This document shows positions 23,985 to 33,241 of a stretch of 61,784 nt of DNA, one piece after another. Every line of letters begins with the position of its first letter. The first letter of the stretch is position 1. A program made the translations under genes and the position numbers. Where the stretch lies: assembly GCA_904374385.1 (NCBI GenBank), contig CAJFGA010000005.1, forward strand, positions 1-61,784, written 5' to 3'. The notes under the pieces were generated by a model. That model searched no databases. It worked only from the letters and a program-made list of their open reading frames with translations, and was not told the origin of the DNA. Origin of the DNA: an uncultured Clostridia bacterium. Lineage in GTDB: Bacteria; Bacillota; Clostridia; Christensenellales; Borkfalkiaceae.

Positions 23985-24599
23985 TCAGCGGTTAAAGTTT
24001 GTCTGGTTCCCCCGCTCGCTGTTCGGCAAGCCGATCCCCTTTTCTCTGCCCGCTTGTATGCAGGCGATCAGCCACACCATATTGCGGGCAAGGTTGCGCA
24101 TCGTCTGCGCTCCCTCCGCGTCCCGCTCTCCTTCCGACGGGCGGAACACCTGATTCCAGTAACTCGACGAAACGATGGACATCTCCGATATGGTAAAGTA
24201 TTTGTTCATCACATCCATCGTCGCGCACGAGCCCGCCCTCCGCAGAGAAGAAATGGCGGCGGCAGGTTTAAATGCAAAGGCATATTTGCCCGCATAAAAA
24301 GCCCTGTCGAGCACGGCGAGCACCCGCGCCGACGGATGCGCATAATAGACGGGCGTACCGAACACAAAGCCGTCCGCGCCCTTCGCCTTTTCGATCAATT
24401 CGTTGACGACGTCGCCCCCGATCGCGCATTTTTTGAGCTGTGCGCATTTCCCGCACGCGATGCAGTCGTTGACAGGCTGCGCGCCGAGATCGACGATCTC
24501 ATATTCCGCGCCCAATTCGGTAAAAATTTTCCCCATCTCTTCGAGCGCCGCGCGCGTGTTGCCCCTTTTCGGGCTTCCGTTGACCATCAAAATTTTCAT
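23985..24599 (-). CDS. Iron-sulfur flavoprotein / NAD(P)H-dependent FMN reductase family
   Basis: A 204-residue flavodoxin-like protein. The FMN phosphate loop is NGSPKRGNTR (residues 7-16). A compact cysteine cluster, CIACGKCAQLKKC near 46-58 (C-x2-C-x2-C-x5-C), matches the 4Fe-4S motif of Methanosarcina-type iron-sulfur flavoproteins. GTPVYYAHPSA contacts the flavin. Such proteins shuttle electrons or reduce oxygen, peroxide or quinones in anaerobes. The last 15 residues are polar. It ends just before a terminator and follows the sirtuin gene by 58 bases on the same strand. Confidence 0.82.
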   Translation of the reverse strand: MKILMVNGSPKRGNTRAALEEMGKIFTELGAEYEIVDLGAQPVNDCIACGKCAQLKKCAIGGDVVNELIEKAKGADGFVFGTPVYYAHPSARVLAVLDRAFYAGKYAFAFKPAAAISSLRRAGSCATMDVMNKYFTISEMSIVSSSYWNQVFRPSEGERDAEGAQTMRNLARNMVWLIACIQAGREKGIGLPNSERGNQTNFNR

Positions 24600-24657
24600 T
24601 TTCGTAAACCTCCGATTCTTTCTGTTGCGGGCGGCGCGCGATGCGCGCCGCCGTATT

Positions 24658-25380
24658 TTATATCATGGAAAAGATCTCTCCGATCTTGCCGTCGATAAAG
24701 GTCACGCCCCGCATATCTTTGGCGGGCGCCCCTTTATTCACCACGACGACGTTTTCCCCGCGGAAAAAGTCGATCAGCCCCGCCGCGGGATAAACATTGA
24801 GCGAAGTGCCGCCGATGATCAAATTATCCGCGCGCTTGATCGCCTCGACCGCCCCTTCTACGACCTCCTCGCGGAGCGGCTCGCCGTACAGCACCACGTC
24901 CGGCTTGACGATCCCGCCGCACGCGCAGCGCGGCACGCCGCTGCCCTTTATGATGCGCTGTACGGGGTAAGGCATGCCGCATTTGGTGCAAAAATTGCGG
25001 TAAATGCTACCATGCAGTTCGAATACGTTCTTGCTGCCCGCTTTCTGATGCAGCCCGTCTATATTCTGCGTGACGACGGCGGCGATATGCCCCTCTTTTT
25101 CCCATTCAGCAAGTTTATAATGCGCCGCATTGGGCAAAACGTCCGTCACCAGCATCTTCTCCCGATAAAAGGCGTAAAACTCGTCGGGATAGGAACGGAA
25201 AAACTCGATCGACAGCATCGTTTCAGGCGGGTATTTATATTTCTGGCTGTACAGCCCGTCCTTAGAACGAAAATCGGGAATGCCGCTCTCCGTGCTCACG
25301 CCCGCCCCGCCGAAAAATACGGCGCGCTTAGAATTTTTGATCAGGTTCCGCAGATTGACGATATCTCTTTCTTGCGCCAT
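24658..25380 (-). CDS. cobB: NAD-dependent protein deacylase, Sir2 family
   Basis: A 240-residue sirtuin with GAGVSTESGIPDFRS (residues 25-39), TQNIDGLH near 104 with the following catalytic His in LHGS, and a structural zinc site CTKC...CACGG. GGTSLNVYPAAGLI and VVVNKG at the end bind NAD. It removes acetyl or other acyl groups from lysines using NAD. Length and motif order are complete. It is preceded at 15 bases by the membrane protein gene and followed by the iron-sulfur flavoprotein, all on one strand. Confidence 0.92.
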   Translation of the reverse strand: MAQERDIVNLRNLIKNSKRAVFFGGAGVSTESGIPDFRSKDGLYSQKYKYPPETMLSIEFFRSYPDEFYAFYREKMLVTDVLPNAAHYKLAEWEKEGHIAAVVTQNIDGLHQKAGSKNVFELHGSIYRNFCTKCGMPYPVQRIIKGSGVPRCACGGIVKPDVVLYGEPLREEVVEGAVEAIKRADNLIIGGTSLNVYPAAGLIDFFRGENVVVVNKGAPAKDMRGVTFIDGKIGEIFSMI

Positions 25381-25395
25381 TTTATGTCCTCCCCT

Positions 25396-26079
25396 TTATT
25401 TTAAACGGCCTCTCCTCTTTCTCTTCTTCTCTCCGGCGCTGCCGCCCACAAAAGCATCGCCGATGCCATCGGCGATGTCCCCCTCCGTCACGACGAGCAA
25501 GACGACAAAGAGCACCACAAAGAATGCCGCACAGAATGCGAGGTTCATCTTGTGGCGCACGTCGCCGCCCAGCCAAACGTAGAAAAATTCGCCGAACAGC
25601 AGGATAAACAGGAACAGCAGTACGAACGCCCCTTCGCGAAGGGCAAGCCCCGCACCCCAGTTGCAAAAACACGCGATCGACAGCGCGAGCGTGCCGGCAG
25701 CCACCGCGCCCGCCGCGATCTTCTGCCAGCGCGCGCAGACGCCCGTGCCCGGATATTGCAGCAGCGCATTGCACAGCGAAATGCCGTATGCGAGCAGCAG
25801 CGTCGGAAAATTCCAGAAAAACAAGCTGTCAAAGCGGCAGAAGTAGATGCCGACCGCAAAGCCGGACGCCGCCGAAAAGAGGATGGGAAACAGCCAAAGC
25901 CCGTCTAAAAAGTCTTTCGAATTGCATATGATGTAACCGATAAATGCGCCGATCCCCAAAACGAGGGCGAGCGCCAAATTCCACTGCCATGTGAGGAAAC
26001 CCGATAAAAGGTACGCGGCAAAAAAGGCGCTCAGCCCCGCCGCCTGCTGCCCGAACAGCTTCCATGCCAAGTGTCCCAT
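25396..26079 (-). CDS. Uncharacterised multi-pass membrane protein
   Basis: A 227-residue, highly hydrophobic protein with about seven predicted membrane helices and a basic C-terminal tail (EKKRKRRGRLK). The start is supported by GGAGGG 5 bases upstream. I do not recognise a family. It is first in a three-gene cluster with a sirtuin and an iron-sulfur flavoprotein, but nothing ties it to their chemistry. The inside-positive tail places the C-terminus in the cytosol. Confidence 0.7.
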   Translation of the reverse strand: MGHLAWKLFGQQAAGLSAFFAAYLLSGFLTWQWNLALALVLGIGAFIGYIICNSKDFLDGLWLFPILFSAASGFAVGIYFCRFDSLFFWNFPTLLLAYGISLCNALLQYPGTGVCARWQKIAAGAVAAGTLALSIACFCNWGAGLALREGAFVLLFLFILLFGEFFYVWLGGDVRHKMNLAFCAAFFVVLFVVLLVVTEGDIADGIGDAFVGGSAGEKKRKRRGRLK

Positions 26080-26270
26080 GATCCCTCCTTTTCGATATTA
26101 TAACACAAATGAAGAAACCTTTCAAGCGGCCCGCGAAATATTTGTCTTTTTTGCTTTTTCGGGCGTTTCGTTTCTGATTTTTTGAATAACGCGTGCGACG
26201 GATCGGCCCCGCGTACTGCCGGCGCTCGATGTGTGCCCGCGGCGCAACGTTCGGGCCGCGCGTTTTTATC

Positions 26271-26310
26271 AAAAGGAGGCATTTGCCGCAATTTGCGGCA
26301 AATGCCTCCT
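26271..26310 (-). terminator. Terminator of the MarR-linked ABC operon
   Basis: AAAGGAGGCATTTGCCGC pairs with GCGGCAAATGCCTCCTTT, with a short T-rich stretch on the reverse strand. It lies just past the stop at 26321. Confidence 0.7.
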
Positions 26311-26320
26311 TTCTTGCCTT

Positions 26321-28171
26321 TTAAGCCGGATCGAACTGAGAATTGTACAGATCGGCATAAAAACCGTTCTTTGCCAAAAGTTGCTCGTGATTTCCCTTTT
26401 CGATGATGTCGCCGTCCTTCATCACGAGGATCAGATCTGCATTTTTGATGGTCGAAAGCCTGTGCGCGATGATAAAGGATGTGCGTCCCTCCGTCAATTT
26501 ATCCATGGCGCGCTGGATCAGCACTTCCGTGCGGGTATCGACCGAGCTTGTCGCTTCGTCCAAGATCAGCATGGGCGCATTCTCGATCATGGCGCGCGCG
26601 ATAGTCACCAACTGTTTCTGCCCCGCCGAAAGATTCGCCTTGTCGTCGAGCACGGTGTCGTATCCGTTCGGCAGGGTCATCACATAGTGATGCAGGCCGA
26701 CAGCCTTGCACGCCCGTATGACCTCTTCCTCCGTCACGTTCTCCTTGCTATATATGACGTTCTCGCGGATGGTTCCTTCAAACAGCCAAGTATCCTGCAG
26801 CACCATGCAGAACAAATCGTGCACGTTCTCGCGGGTGAGTTCGTTCGTCGGAATTCCGTCGATTTTAATACAGCCGCCGTTCACTTCGTAGAAGCGCATC
26901 AGCAGGTTGACCATGGTGGTCTTGCCCGCGCCCGTCGGGCCTACGATCGCGATCTTCTGCCCCGCTTTCGCCTCGGCGGAAAAGTCGTGAATGATGACCC
27001 TGTCCTCGTCGTACCCGAAGCGGACGTGTTCGAAAGTGACGTCCCCCTTCACCTTTTCTGGAGAGAGGTATGCCGTTTTGCCGCTCTCGTCCGCAAGCTG
27101 CGGCTCATCTAAGAATTCGAATACCCGCTCGGAAGCGGCGGCGGCCGTCTGCATGCTGGTGAACGCCTGCGCCAGCTGTGACAGAGGCGAAGTGAACAGC
27201 CGAACGTACAGTGTGAACGCGACGATGGTGCCGAAGCCTTCGACGTTGCCGTTGACGAGCAGAACCGCGCCGACGACGCACACCGCCACATATCCGAGGT
27301 TGCCGATGAACGCCATGAGCGGCTGCATCAGCCCCGAAAAGAACTGCGACTTCCAAGCGCTCGTATACAGCTTATAATTGATATCGTTAAAGGTCTTTTT
27401 GACCATATGCTCGGCATTGTATGCCTTGACGACGTTGTGCCCCGCATACGATTCCTCGATGTGCCCGTTGATATCGCCCAGGTATGCCTGCTGCCGCGCG
27501 AAGTATTTTTGCGACTTGCCCATAATGAGGAAGGTGAACGCAAAACCGACCAAGCTCGCCGCGATGGCCGTCAGCGCCATGATCCAGTTGGTCACAAACA
27601 TCATGATGATGCTGCCGATGAGCATAACGACCGCCGTAACGAAGGTCGTAACCGATTGGTTGAGGGTCTGGCCGATCATGTCCACATCGTTGGTGACGCG
27701 CGAGAGCACGTCGCCGATGGAGTGGGAATCGAAGTATTTGAGGGGCAAAAGGTTGATCTTTTTGGAAATCTCCGTGCGCAGCGCCTTGGAGTTCTTCTGC
27801 GTGACCGTAGCCATGATCAGCCCCTGCACATATGAACAGATCAGCCCTGCGACGTAGATGCCGACGAGGAAGAAGCATAGGTAGATTACCCGCTGCATAT
27901 CCATTTCGTACAAGCCGGGAATATTGTCGCGGATAAAAGAGCCCTGTATAACATCCGTCAGATCGCTGAGAACGTTCGGGCCGACGAGGTTGAGCACCGT
28001 GCCCGCGACCGCAAACACGAGCGCGACGATGATGGGAATGAGGAAGGGCTTGACGAACAGAATCAGCTTGCCCATTGCCTTTTTGAAGTCCTTCGGCTTT
28101 TCCGCTATGCGCGGACCGGGACCGTGCGGGCCGCGGCGCACGGGCGGACGGTTGGTTCTTTCTTCACTCAT
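26321..28171 (-). CDS. ABC exporter half-transporter, consensus-site subunit (MarR-linked)
   Basis: A 616-residue exporter-type ABC protein. A polar N-terminus rich in Arg, Pro and Gly is followed by six membrane helices (about 30-330) and the nucleotide-binding domain: Walker A GPTGAGKTT, signature SAGQKQL, Walker B LDEATSSVD with catalytic Glu. It pairs with the upstream gene, whose site is degenerate, and overlaps it by 4 bases (ATGA). The pair resembles the one at 8383-11953 in order and polarity and is probably an independent paralog. Divergent MarR control suggests drug or toxic-metabolite export. Confidence 0.9.
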   Translation of the reverse strand: MSEERTNRPPVRRGPHGPGPRIAEKPKDFKKAMGKLILFVKPFLIPIIVALVFAVAGTVLNLVGPNVLSDLTDVIQGSFIRDNIPGLYEMDMQRVIYLCFFLVGIYVAGLICSYVQGLIMATVTQKNSKALRTEISKKINLLPLKYFDSHSIGDVLSRVTNDVDMIGQTLNQSVTTFVTAVVMLIGSIIMMFVTNWIMALTAIAASLVGFAFTFLIMGKSQKYFARQQAYLGDINGHIEESYAGHNVVKAYNAEHMVKKTFNDINYKLYTSAWKSQFFSGLMQPLMAFIGNLGYVAVCVVGAVLLVNGNVEGFGTIVAFTLYVRLFTSPLSQLAQAFTSMQTAAAASERVFEFLDEPQLADESGKTAYLSPEKVKGDVTFEHVRFGYDEDRVIIHDFSAEAKAGQKIAIVGPTGAGKTTMVNLLMRFYEVNGGCIKIDGIPTNELTRENVHDLFCMVLQDTWLFEGTIRENVIYSKENVTEEEVIRACKAVGLHHYVMTLPNGYDTVLDDKANLSAGQKQLVTIARAMIENAPMLILDEATSSVDTRTEVLIQRAMDKLTEGRTSFIIAHRLSTIKNADLILVMKDGDIIEKGNHEQLLAKNGFYADLYNSQFDPA

Positions 28172-29958
28172 GCGCGATCACCTCCCATCGAATTTTCCAG
28201 TTCCTCCGCAGACAGCTGCGAATAGGCGATCTCGCGGTACACCTCGCAAGATTGCATCAGCTCGTCGTGTGTGCCCTTGCCGACCACCTTGCCTTCGTCG
28301 AGCACGACGATGAGGTCGGCGTCGCGAATGGTACCGATGCGCTGGGCGACGATGAGCGAAGTCGCCTCGCCCGTCTCCTCTTTCAGCGCCGTGCGCAGCA
28401 GGCGGTCCGTCTTATAGTCGAGCGCGGAGAAGGAATCGTCGAAGATATAAATTTCGGGGCGGCGGCAGACGGCGCGCGCGATCGCGAGGCGCTGTTTCTG
28501 CCCGCCCGAAAAGTTGGTGCCGCCCTGCGCCACATGCGCATGGTAGGTGTCGTCTTTCTTTTCGATGAAGTCGGTGCCCTGCGCCACGCGCACGGCCTCC
28601 TTCACGTCGTCGAGGGTGTATTCCGTGCCCTCCTTTTCGCCGTAGGCGACGTTGCTCTCCACCGTACCCGAGAACATGACGGCGCGCTGCGGAACGTAGC
28701 CGATCTTATCGTGCAGGGCGCGGAGGGTGTAGTCCTTCACGTTCACGCCGTCGACCAGAACCTCCCCTTCCGTCGCGTCGTAGAAGCGGGGAACGAGGTT
28801 GATCGCCGTCGATTTTCCGCTGCCCGTAGAGCCGATGAAGGCGACCGTCTGCCCCTTTTCCGCCTTGAAACTGACGTCGTGCAGGACATATTCGCTCGCG
28901 TCGGGGTACTTGAAGGATACGTTTTTAAACTCGACCGTGCCGACGGGCAAGCCTGCGGGCGAAGCGGTGAACGTGCCGTCTTTGATGGTCGATTCGGTAT
29001 CGAGCACTTCGCAGATACGCTTGACGGATACCATCGCGCGGGGCATGATGATAAAGATCATCGCCAGCATCATGAACGCCATGACCACTTGCATCGCATA
29101 GCCCGAGAACGCCGCCATCTGCCCGAACAGTTCCGAGCGCTCCGCCGCCGTGGGCAGTGCGTCGATGAGGTACGCGCCGATCCAATAGATGGCGAGGGTC
29201 AACCCGCTCATGAGCATCGTCATGACGGGACTCATGACCGCCATCGCGCGGGATGTGAACAGCTGTGTTTTGGTCAGCTCGCCGTTCGCGCCCTCAAATT
29301 TCGCCTCCTGATACTGTTCGGCATTATAGGCGCGCACAACGCGCACGCCCGTCAGATTTTCGCGCGTGACGGCGTTGAGGTTATCCGTCAGCTTCTGCAC
29401 GCGGCGGAACTTCGGGAACACGACGAGCAACAGAAGCAGCATCATCACGACCATGATGATGACGGCCGCCGCCGTGACGACCGACCACTGCCAGTTGTAG
29501 GCGAGGATCTTGCAGATCGCCCACACCGCGAGAATGGGCGCCTTGATGACGACCTGCAACCCCATGGAGATGAGCATCTGCACCTGCATGATGTCGTTGG
29601 TGGTGCGGGTGATGAGAGAGGCGGTGGAAAATTTGTTGATCTCCTCCATCGAGAACCCCTCTACCTTGTCGAACACCCTGCTGCGCAGGCGGAAGGACAC
29701 TGCCGCCGCGATGCGCGCGGCAAAAAAGCCGACCGCCACCGAACTGACGGCGCTGCCGAACGCACAGGCGAGCATCAGCCCGCCGTTTTTCCAAATTGCG
29801 GGCATGTTGGCGGCGTCGCCCATGACGGCAAGCTGTGTGATCTCCGACATATAGTCGGGCATGGTCAGATCCAGCCAGACTTGCAAGACGATAAACCCCA
29901 CGCCCAATATGACGTAAAGCCATTCTCTCGCTTTCAAAACCTTAAAAATTTTCAGCAA
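28168..29958 (-). CDS. ABC exporter half-transporter, degenerate-site subunit (MarR-linked)
   Basis: A 596-residue ABC half-transporter with six membrane helices and a nucleotide-binding domain. The Walker A is GSTGSGKST, the signature SGGQKQR, and the Walker B FDDSFSALD with Asp in place of the catalytic Glu, as expected for the non-hydrolysing half of a heterodimer. The start is uncertain: a GTG at 29967 sits on top of the ribosome binding site GGGAGG, whereas a TTG at 29958 lies 8 bases after it and gives MLKIFKVLKAREW. I therefore chose the TTG. It is first in the operon, behind a promoter facing away from marR. Confidence 0.88.
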   Translation of the reverse strand: MLKIFKVLKAREWLYVILGVGFIVLQVWLDLTMPDYMSEITQLAVMGDAANMPAIWKNGGLMLACAFGSAVSSVAVGFFAARIAAAVSFRLRSRVFDKVEGFSMEEINKFSTASLITRTTNDIMQVQMLISMGLQVVIKAPILAVWAICKILAYNWQWSVVTAAAVIIMVVMMLLLLLVVFPKFRRVQKLTDNLNAVTRENLTGVRVVRAYNAEQYQEAKFEGANGELTKTQLFTSRAMAVMSPVMTMLMSGLTLAIYWIGAYLIDALPTAAERSELFGQMAAFSGYAMQVVMAFMMLAMIFIIMPRAMVSVKRICEVLDTESTIKDGTFTASPAGLPVGTVEFKNVSFKYPDASEYVLHDVSFKAEKGQTVAFIGSTGSGKSTAINLVPRFYDATEGEVLVDGVNVKDYTLRALHDKIGYVPQRAVMFSGTVESNVAYGEKEGTEYTLDDVKEAVRVAQGTDFIEKKDDTYHAHVAQGGTNFSGGQKQRLAIARAVCRRPEIYIFDDSFSALDYKTDRLLRTALKEETGEATSLIVAQRIGTIRDADLIVVLDEGKVVGKGTHDELMQSCEVYREIAYSQLSAEELENSMGGDRA

Positions 29959-30016
29959 TCCAGGCACCTCCCTGAGCTTTTCTCTCGATCAGACGCTGTC
30001 CTTCAGATTTTTTTCG

Positions 30017-30045
30017 ATTATAGCACGAATCTGCAGCCTTGTCAA
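30017..30045 (-). promoter_or_regulatory. Promoter of the MarR-linked ABC operon
   Basis: Reverse strand: TTGACA (30040-30045), 17-base spacer, TATAAT (30017-30022). Confidence 0.8.
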
Positions 30046-30047
30046 AT

Positions 30048-30082
30048 ATTTCATATATATTAAATATTTATAAATGTGAAAT
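30048..30082. promoter_or_regulatory. Candidate MarR operator between divergent promoters
   Basis: Near-perfect arms ATTTCATAT (30048-30056) and ATGTGAAAT (30074-30082) flank an AT-only core. The site lies just upstream of both -35 boxes, so one bound regulator could control both directions. Confidence 0.55.
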
Positions 30083-30096
30083 TTTTGAGAAAACGA

Positions 30097-30125
30097 TTGA
30101 CAATTGCCGCACAACTCGCTATAAT
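30097..30125 (+). promoter_or_regulatory. Promoter of marR-type gene
   Basis: TTGACA (30097-30102), 17-base spacer, TATAAT (30120-30125). Confidence 0.8.
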
Positions 30126-30147
30126 AAAGGGCGTAACGAGGTTTATC

Positions 30148-30600
30148 ATGCCAACCAGAAAGGAAAAAATCGCGCAATTTGCAAAAATGATGTTTTCCAC
30201 GGCGCCGGAATTCCGAAAGAGCTATGCCCGCCCGCCCCTTCTCGAAAAGGGATGCCGCATCCCCCATCACGGGATGTTTTCCCTCGTCATTTTGAAAAAG
30301 GAGGGAAAAACGAGCATGACGGCGCTCGCAGAAAAACTCGGCGTTTCCAGCCAGCAGATGACGCGCATCGTGTCCGAACTTGTGGATGCGGGCCTGGCGG
30401 AGCGCTCGCAGGATGAGGCGAACAGGCGGCTCATCTGCATTTCCCTCACGCCCAAAGGGCGGGCAGAACTTTCCCGCTTTTTCGAGATCGGCTTGCAGCA
30501 CATTGAGGCGCACCTTTCTCCCCTCAGCGACGAAGAATTGGACGCGCTCCTCTATCATATGACCGAAGTTGTCCGCCTGACGCAAAAACTCGACGAATGA
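30148..30600 (+). CDS. MarR-family transcriptional regulator
   Basis: A 150-residue winged-helix protein. The DNA-binding part reads MTALAEKLGVSSQQMTRIVSELVDAGLAERSQDEANRRLICISLTPKGR (residues about 55-110), flanked by helices for dimerisation. The start ATG at 30148 was preferred over an upstream in-frame start, which would fall between the promoter elements. It is transcribed divergently from an ABC exporter pair, with a shared intergenic palindrome, the standard arrangement of a MarR repressor relieved by a small molecule. Confidence 0.88.
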   Translation: MPTRKEKIAQFAKMMFSTAPEFRKSYARPPLLEKGCRIPHHGMFSLVILKKEGKTSMTALAEKLGVSSQQMTRIVSELVDAGLAERSQDEANRRLICISLTPKGRAELSRFFEIGLQHIEAHLSPLSDEELDALLYHMTEVVRLTQKLDE

Positions 30601-30609
30601 TCCCCTTTC

Positions 30610-30637
30610 CCTCTCCCGTGCGGAGAGGTTTTTTTCT
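30610..30637 (+). terminator. Terminator of marR-type gene
   Basis: CCTCTCC pairs with GGAGAGG, followed by TTTTTTTC. Confidence 0.75.
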
Positions 30638-30643
30638 TTTGAA

Positions 30644-30673
30644 TTGACAAACGCCTCTCCGTTATTATATAAT
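30644..30673 (+). promoter_or_regulatory. Promoter of lemA
   Basis: TTGACA (30644-30649), 18-base spacer, TATAAT (30668-30673). Confidence 0.75.
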
Positions 30674-30723
30674 AAAGATGCGGAAGTTATCCGCAAATAA
30701 AAATTTTCGGAGGATACGAAAAA

Positions 30724-31314
30724 ATGTTCAACCTTCTGATCTCCACGGGCGCGATCGTCGGCATCGTCGTCGCGGTGATCGTGGTACTGCTGGTCATCAT
30801 CGTCGTGGCAAGCGTCGTCGGCACTTATAACAAGTTCGTCAAGATGCGCAACGCCTGCGAAGAGGCTTGGTCGACCATCGACGTCTATTTGAAAAAGAGA
30901 TACGACCTGATCCCTAACCTCGTAGAGACGGTCAAGGGATATGCCAAGCACGAGAGCGAAACGCTCGAAAAGGTGATCGCGGCGCGCAACGCTGCCATGA
31001 CGGCGACGGACACGCGCGGGAGGATCGAGGCGGAAAACGCCCTCTCGGGCACATTAAAATCGCTGTTCGCCCTTTCAGAGGCGTACCCGCAGCTGCAGGC
31101 GAATACGAACTTCCTCGATCTGCAGAACCAACTCAAACAGATCGAAACGGAACTTGCCAACGCGCGCAAATTCTATAATGCAAACGTCAAACAGATCAAT
31201 ACGAAAATGCAGACCTTCCCCAGCAATATCGTGGCAAAATGCATGCATTTGGAAAAGTTTGCCTATTACGAAATCGAAGAGGAAGCGCGCCAAAACGTTA
31301 AGGTCCAGTTTTGA
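30724..31314 (+). CDS. lemA: LemA family protein
   Basis: A 196-residue protein with one N-terminal membrane helix (about 8-32), then the LemA helical bundle: YNKFVKMRNACEEAWSTIDVYLKKRYDLIPNLVETVKGYAKHE. LPRTMQTFPSN-type wording appears as INTKMQTFPSNIVA, and the end is EEARQNVKVQF. LemA proteins are membrane-anchored with a helical domain and unknown function. They are often encoded beside TPM or DUF2207 proteins, as here: the next gene starts 23 bases later. GGAGG lies 9 bases before the ATG. Confidence 0.92.
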   Translation: MFNLLISTGAIVGIVVAVIVVLLVIIVVASVVGTYNKFVKMRNACEEAWSTIDVYLKKRYDLIPNLVETVKGYAKHESETLEKVIAARNAAMTATDTRGRIEAENALSGTLKSLFALSEAYPQLQANTNFLDLQNQLKQIETELANARKFYNANVKQINTKMQTFPSNIVAKCMHLEKFAYYEIEEEARQNVKVQF

Positions 31315-31337
31315 TCATTTGACAGCGTGAGAAAATT

Positions 31338-33182
31338 ATGAAAATAAAGTTTAAAAGCAGCGCGATTTTTTTGATCGTGTGGTTCGTTTTGGCCATCGCT
31401 TTCGTCGCAGCCTTTGTTTTTCTGCCGTCTTCTTCGGGAGAACAAATAGAAGACGATACCTATTACCTGCAAGACTATCAAGTGCGCTATGAGTATGACG
31501 GCGGGCGCACCTTCCGCGTGACGGAGGAGATCACCGCCGTGTTTACGGTTTCCGGCAAACACGGCATCATCCGCGACCTGCCCTACAACAGCGGCGAAAT
31601 ATACAAAAATATCGTTTCGGACGACGTTTTCGATACGGAGATGGCGAACGGCTTTATCAGCGTATACCTGGGCGACGAACACCGCACCGTGCCGAGCCGC
31701 ACGCCGGTCAACTACACGCTGACCTATCGGTTCACTCTTCCCGCATCGGCGGGAAGGGATACCGTGTATCTCAACTTGATCGGCGGCGGATGGACCACAC
31801 GGATCGAAAATGCGACGTGTACCCTCGTATTGCCCGCGGCACCCGAAGGAAGCATCCTCATCAATGAGAGCGACTTTGAAGGAAGCTATTCCGTAAGCGG
31901 CAATACCGTGACGGTTTCGGCTGAGAATCTTTCCGCCTTTACGCCCGTCACGGTGCAGTGCACGCTGCCCGAAGGCACACTCGGAGCGCTGCTGCCCGAC
32001 AGCGGCGAAATAGCGGCCCTTCTGATCGCGGCGGCCCTGTTGGTCGCGGCCATCCTTCTCGCCGTTCTGCTGCCCAAACACGAACCGACGCCCGTAACGA
32101 CCTTTACGCCGCCGGACGATATCGATCCTCTGCTCGCGGGCGCGCTCATCGACGGCAAAGTGCAGAGCGGCGACATCACGTCTCTCCTCTACTATTGGGC
32201 GAATCAAGGGCTTTTGACCATCGACTTTTCCGACGAAAAGGATCCTATTCTGCATAAGATCGGGGAGCTCAAAGAAGATGCGCCCATCCATCAAAAATAT
32301 GTATTCAACAGGTTGTTTTCCTCGGGGGACACGGTCAATATCCAATCGCTCTCCGAAAGTTTCTACACGACGGCAGGCAAGGCCAAGCACGAAGCGGAAA
32401 AACTCGTCCCCTCCATGTATTCCAAGGGATCGGCGTTTTTGACCTGCGCGCTGACTGCACTTTCCGCCGTTGTGTTTGCACTGACTCTCCTTTTCCGCGG
32501 AATGGACGTACAGTCTTCCATCCATCTGCTTTTGAGCTTCGCCGCGGCGGTGCCGCTGATCGCCATCTGCGCGATCGGATACTGGTCGCACAAAAACAGC
32601 CTGCGCGTATCCAAAAAAGTGCGCGTCGGCATTCTGATAGGGCAAATCGCCATCGCGGCGGCTTTTACGGCGATCGCCTTCTTCTCGATCCCGCAGACGG
32701 TGATGCTGCGCGCGGTTTCCCCCTTCTTTTGCCTTTTGACGGCAGCGGCGGCACTGGTTGCCCCCTTTACTTTGCGCCGCACAAAAGAATATGTGCGAGA
32801 GCTCAACGAGCTGCTCGGCTTCCGCGAATTTATACGCCTTGCCGAAAAGGAAAGGCTGGAAATGCTGCTCGAAGAGGACCCGGAATACTATTACAACGTG
32901 CTGCCCTATGCACAGGTATTGGGCGTTTCCGACATTTGGGAAGATAAGTTCAAAGATCTTAAAACGGAGCCGCCCACTTGGGCGCTCGCCCCGAACGACA
33001 CGCTGTTCAACTTTGTGCTGCTCAATTCGATGATGCGCACTGCCAGCCGCAATATGAGATCGGCATTCGTATCCCGTCCGGCGCCTTCCGGAGGGAGCGG
33101 AGGCGGCGGCTTCGGCGGAGGCGGAGGCGGCGGGTTTTCCGGAGGCGGCGGTTTCGGCGGCGGAGGCGGCAGAAGCTGGTGA
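31338..33182 (+). CDS. DUF2207 domain-containing membrane protein
   Basis: A 614-residue protein. It has an N-terminal membrane anchor (residues 8-30), an extracytoplasmic DUF2207 domain (about 40-215, with YEYDGGRTFRVTEEITAVF and HGIIRDLPY), and a helix near 225-245. A cytosolic segment, two more hydrophobic pairs near 375-420 and 430-475, and a Gly-rich C-terminus (GGGGFGGGGG blocks ending in RSW) follow. The Gly-rich tail is typical of the family. It is cotranscribed with lemA. The function is unknown; the pair is usually thought to act in envelope maintenance. The start has no strong ribosome binding site (GAGAAAATT), suggesting coupling to lemA. Confidence 0.85.
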   Translation: MKIKFKSSAIFLIVWFVLAIAFVAAFVFLPSSSGEQIEDDTYYLQDYQVRYEYDGGRTFRVTEEITAVFTVSGKHGIIRDLPYNSGEIYKNIVSDDVFDTEMANGFISVYLGDEHRTVPSRTPVNYTLTYRFTLPASAGRDTVYLNLIGGGWTTRIENATCTLVLPAAPEGSILINESDFEGSYSVSGNTVTVSAENLSAFTPVTVQCTLPEGTLGALLPDSGEIAALLIAAALLVAAILLAVLLPKHEPTPVTTFTPPDDIDPLLAGALIDGKVQSGDITSLLYYWANQGLLTIDFSDEKDPILHKIGELKEDAPIHQKYVFNRLFSSGDTVNIQSLSESFYTTAGKAKHEAEKLVPSMYSKGSAFLTCALTALSAVVFALTLLFRGMDVQSSIHLLLSFAAAVPLIAICAIGYWSHKNSLRVSKKVRVGILIGQIAIAAAFTAIAFFSIPQTVMLRAVSPFFCLLTAAAALVAPFTLRRTKEYVRELNELLGFREFIRLAEKERLEMLLEEDPEYYYNVLPYAQVLGVSDIWEDKFKDLKTEPPTWALAPNDTLFNFVLLNSMMRTASRNMRSAFVSRPAPSGGSGGGGFGGGGGGGFSGGGGFGGGGGRSW

Positions 33183-33199
33183 TTCCCGAAATTTACCTT

Positions 33200-33238
33200 T
33201 TGCCCCCAAGGGGGAAGGGGCTCTTGCGGCTCTTTTTA
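33200..33238 (+). repeat. Variant dispersed repeat
   Basis: TGCCCCCAAGGGGGAAGGGGCTCTTGCGGCTC resembles the first hairpin of the dispersed repeat without the GATGAGGGG end. Confidence 0.4.
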
Positions 33239-33241
33239 CAC

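Noticed and set aside
28252..30063. 603-codon forward frame
   Set aside because: Antisense to an ABC transporter gene with full motifs; the translation is His/Arg/Asp-rich and matches nothing.
31266..33209. 647-codon open frame on the reverse strand
   Set aside because: It is the antisense shadow of the DUF2207 gene, whose forward product has a clear family match, membrane segments and Gly-rich tail. The reverse translation is low-complexity and Arg/His/Gly-rich.
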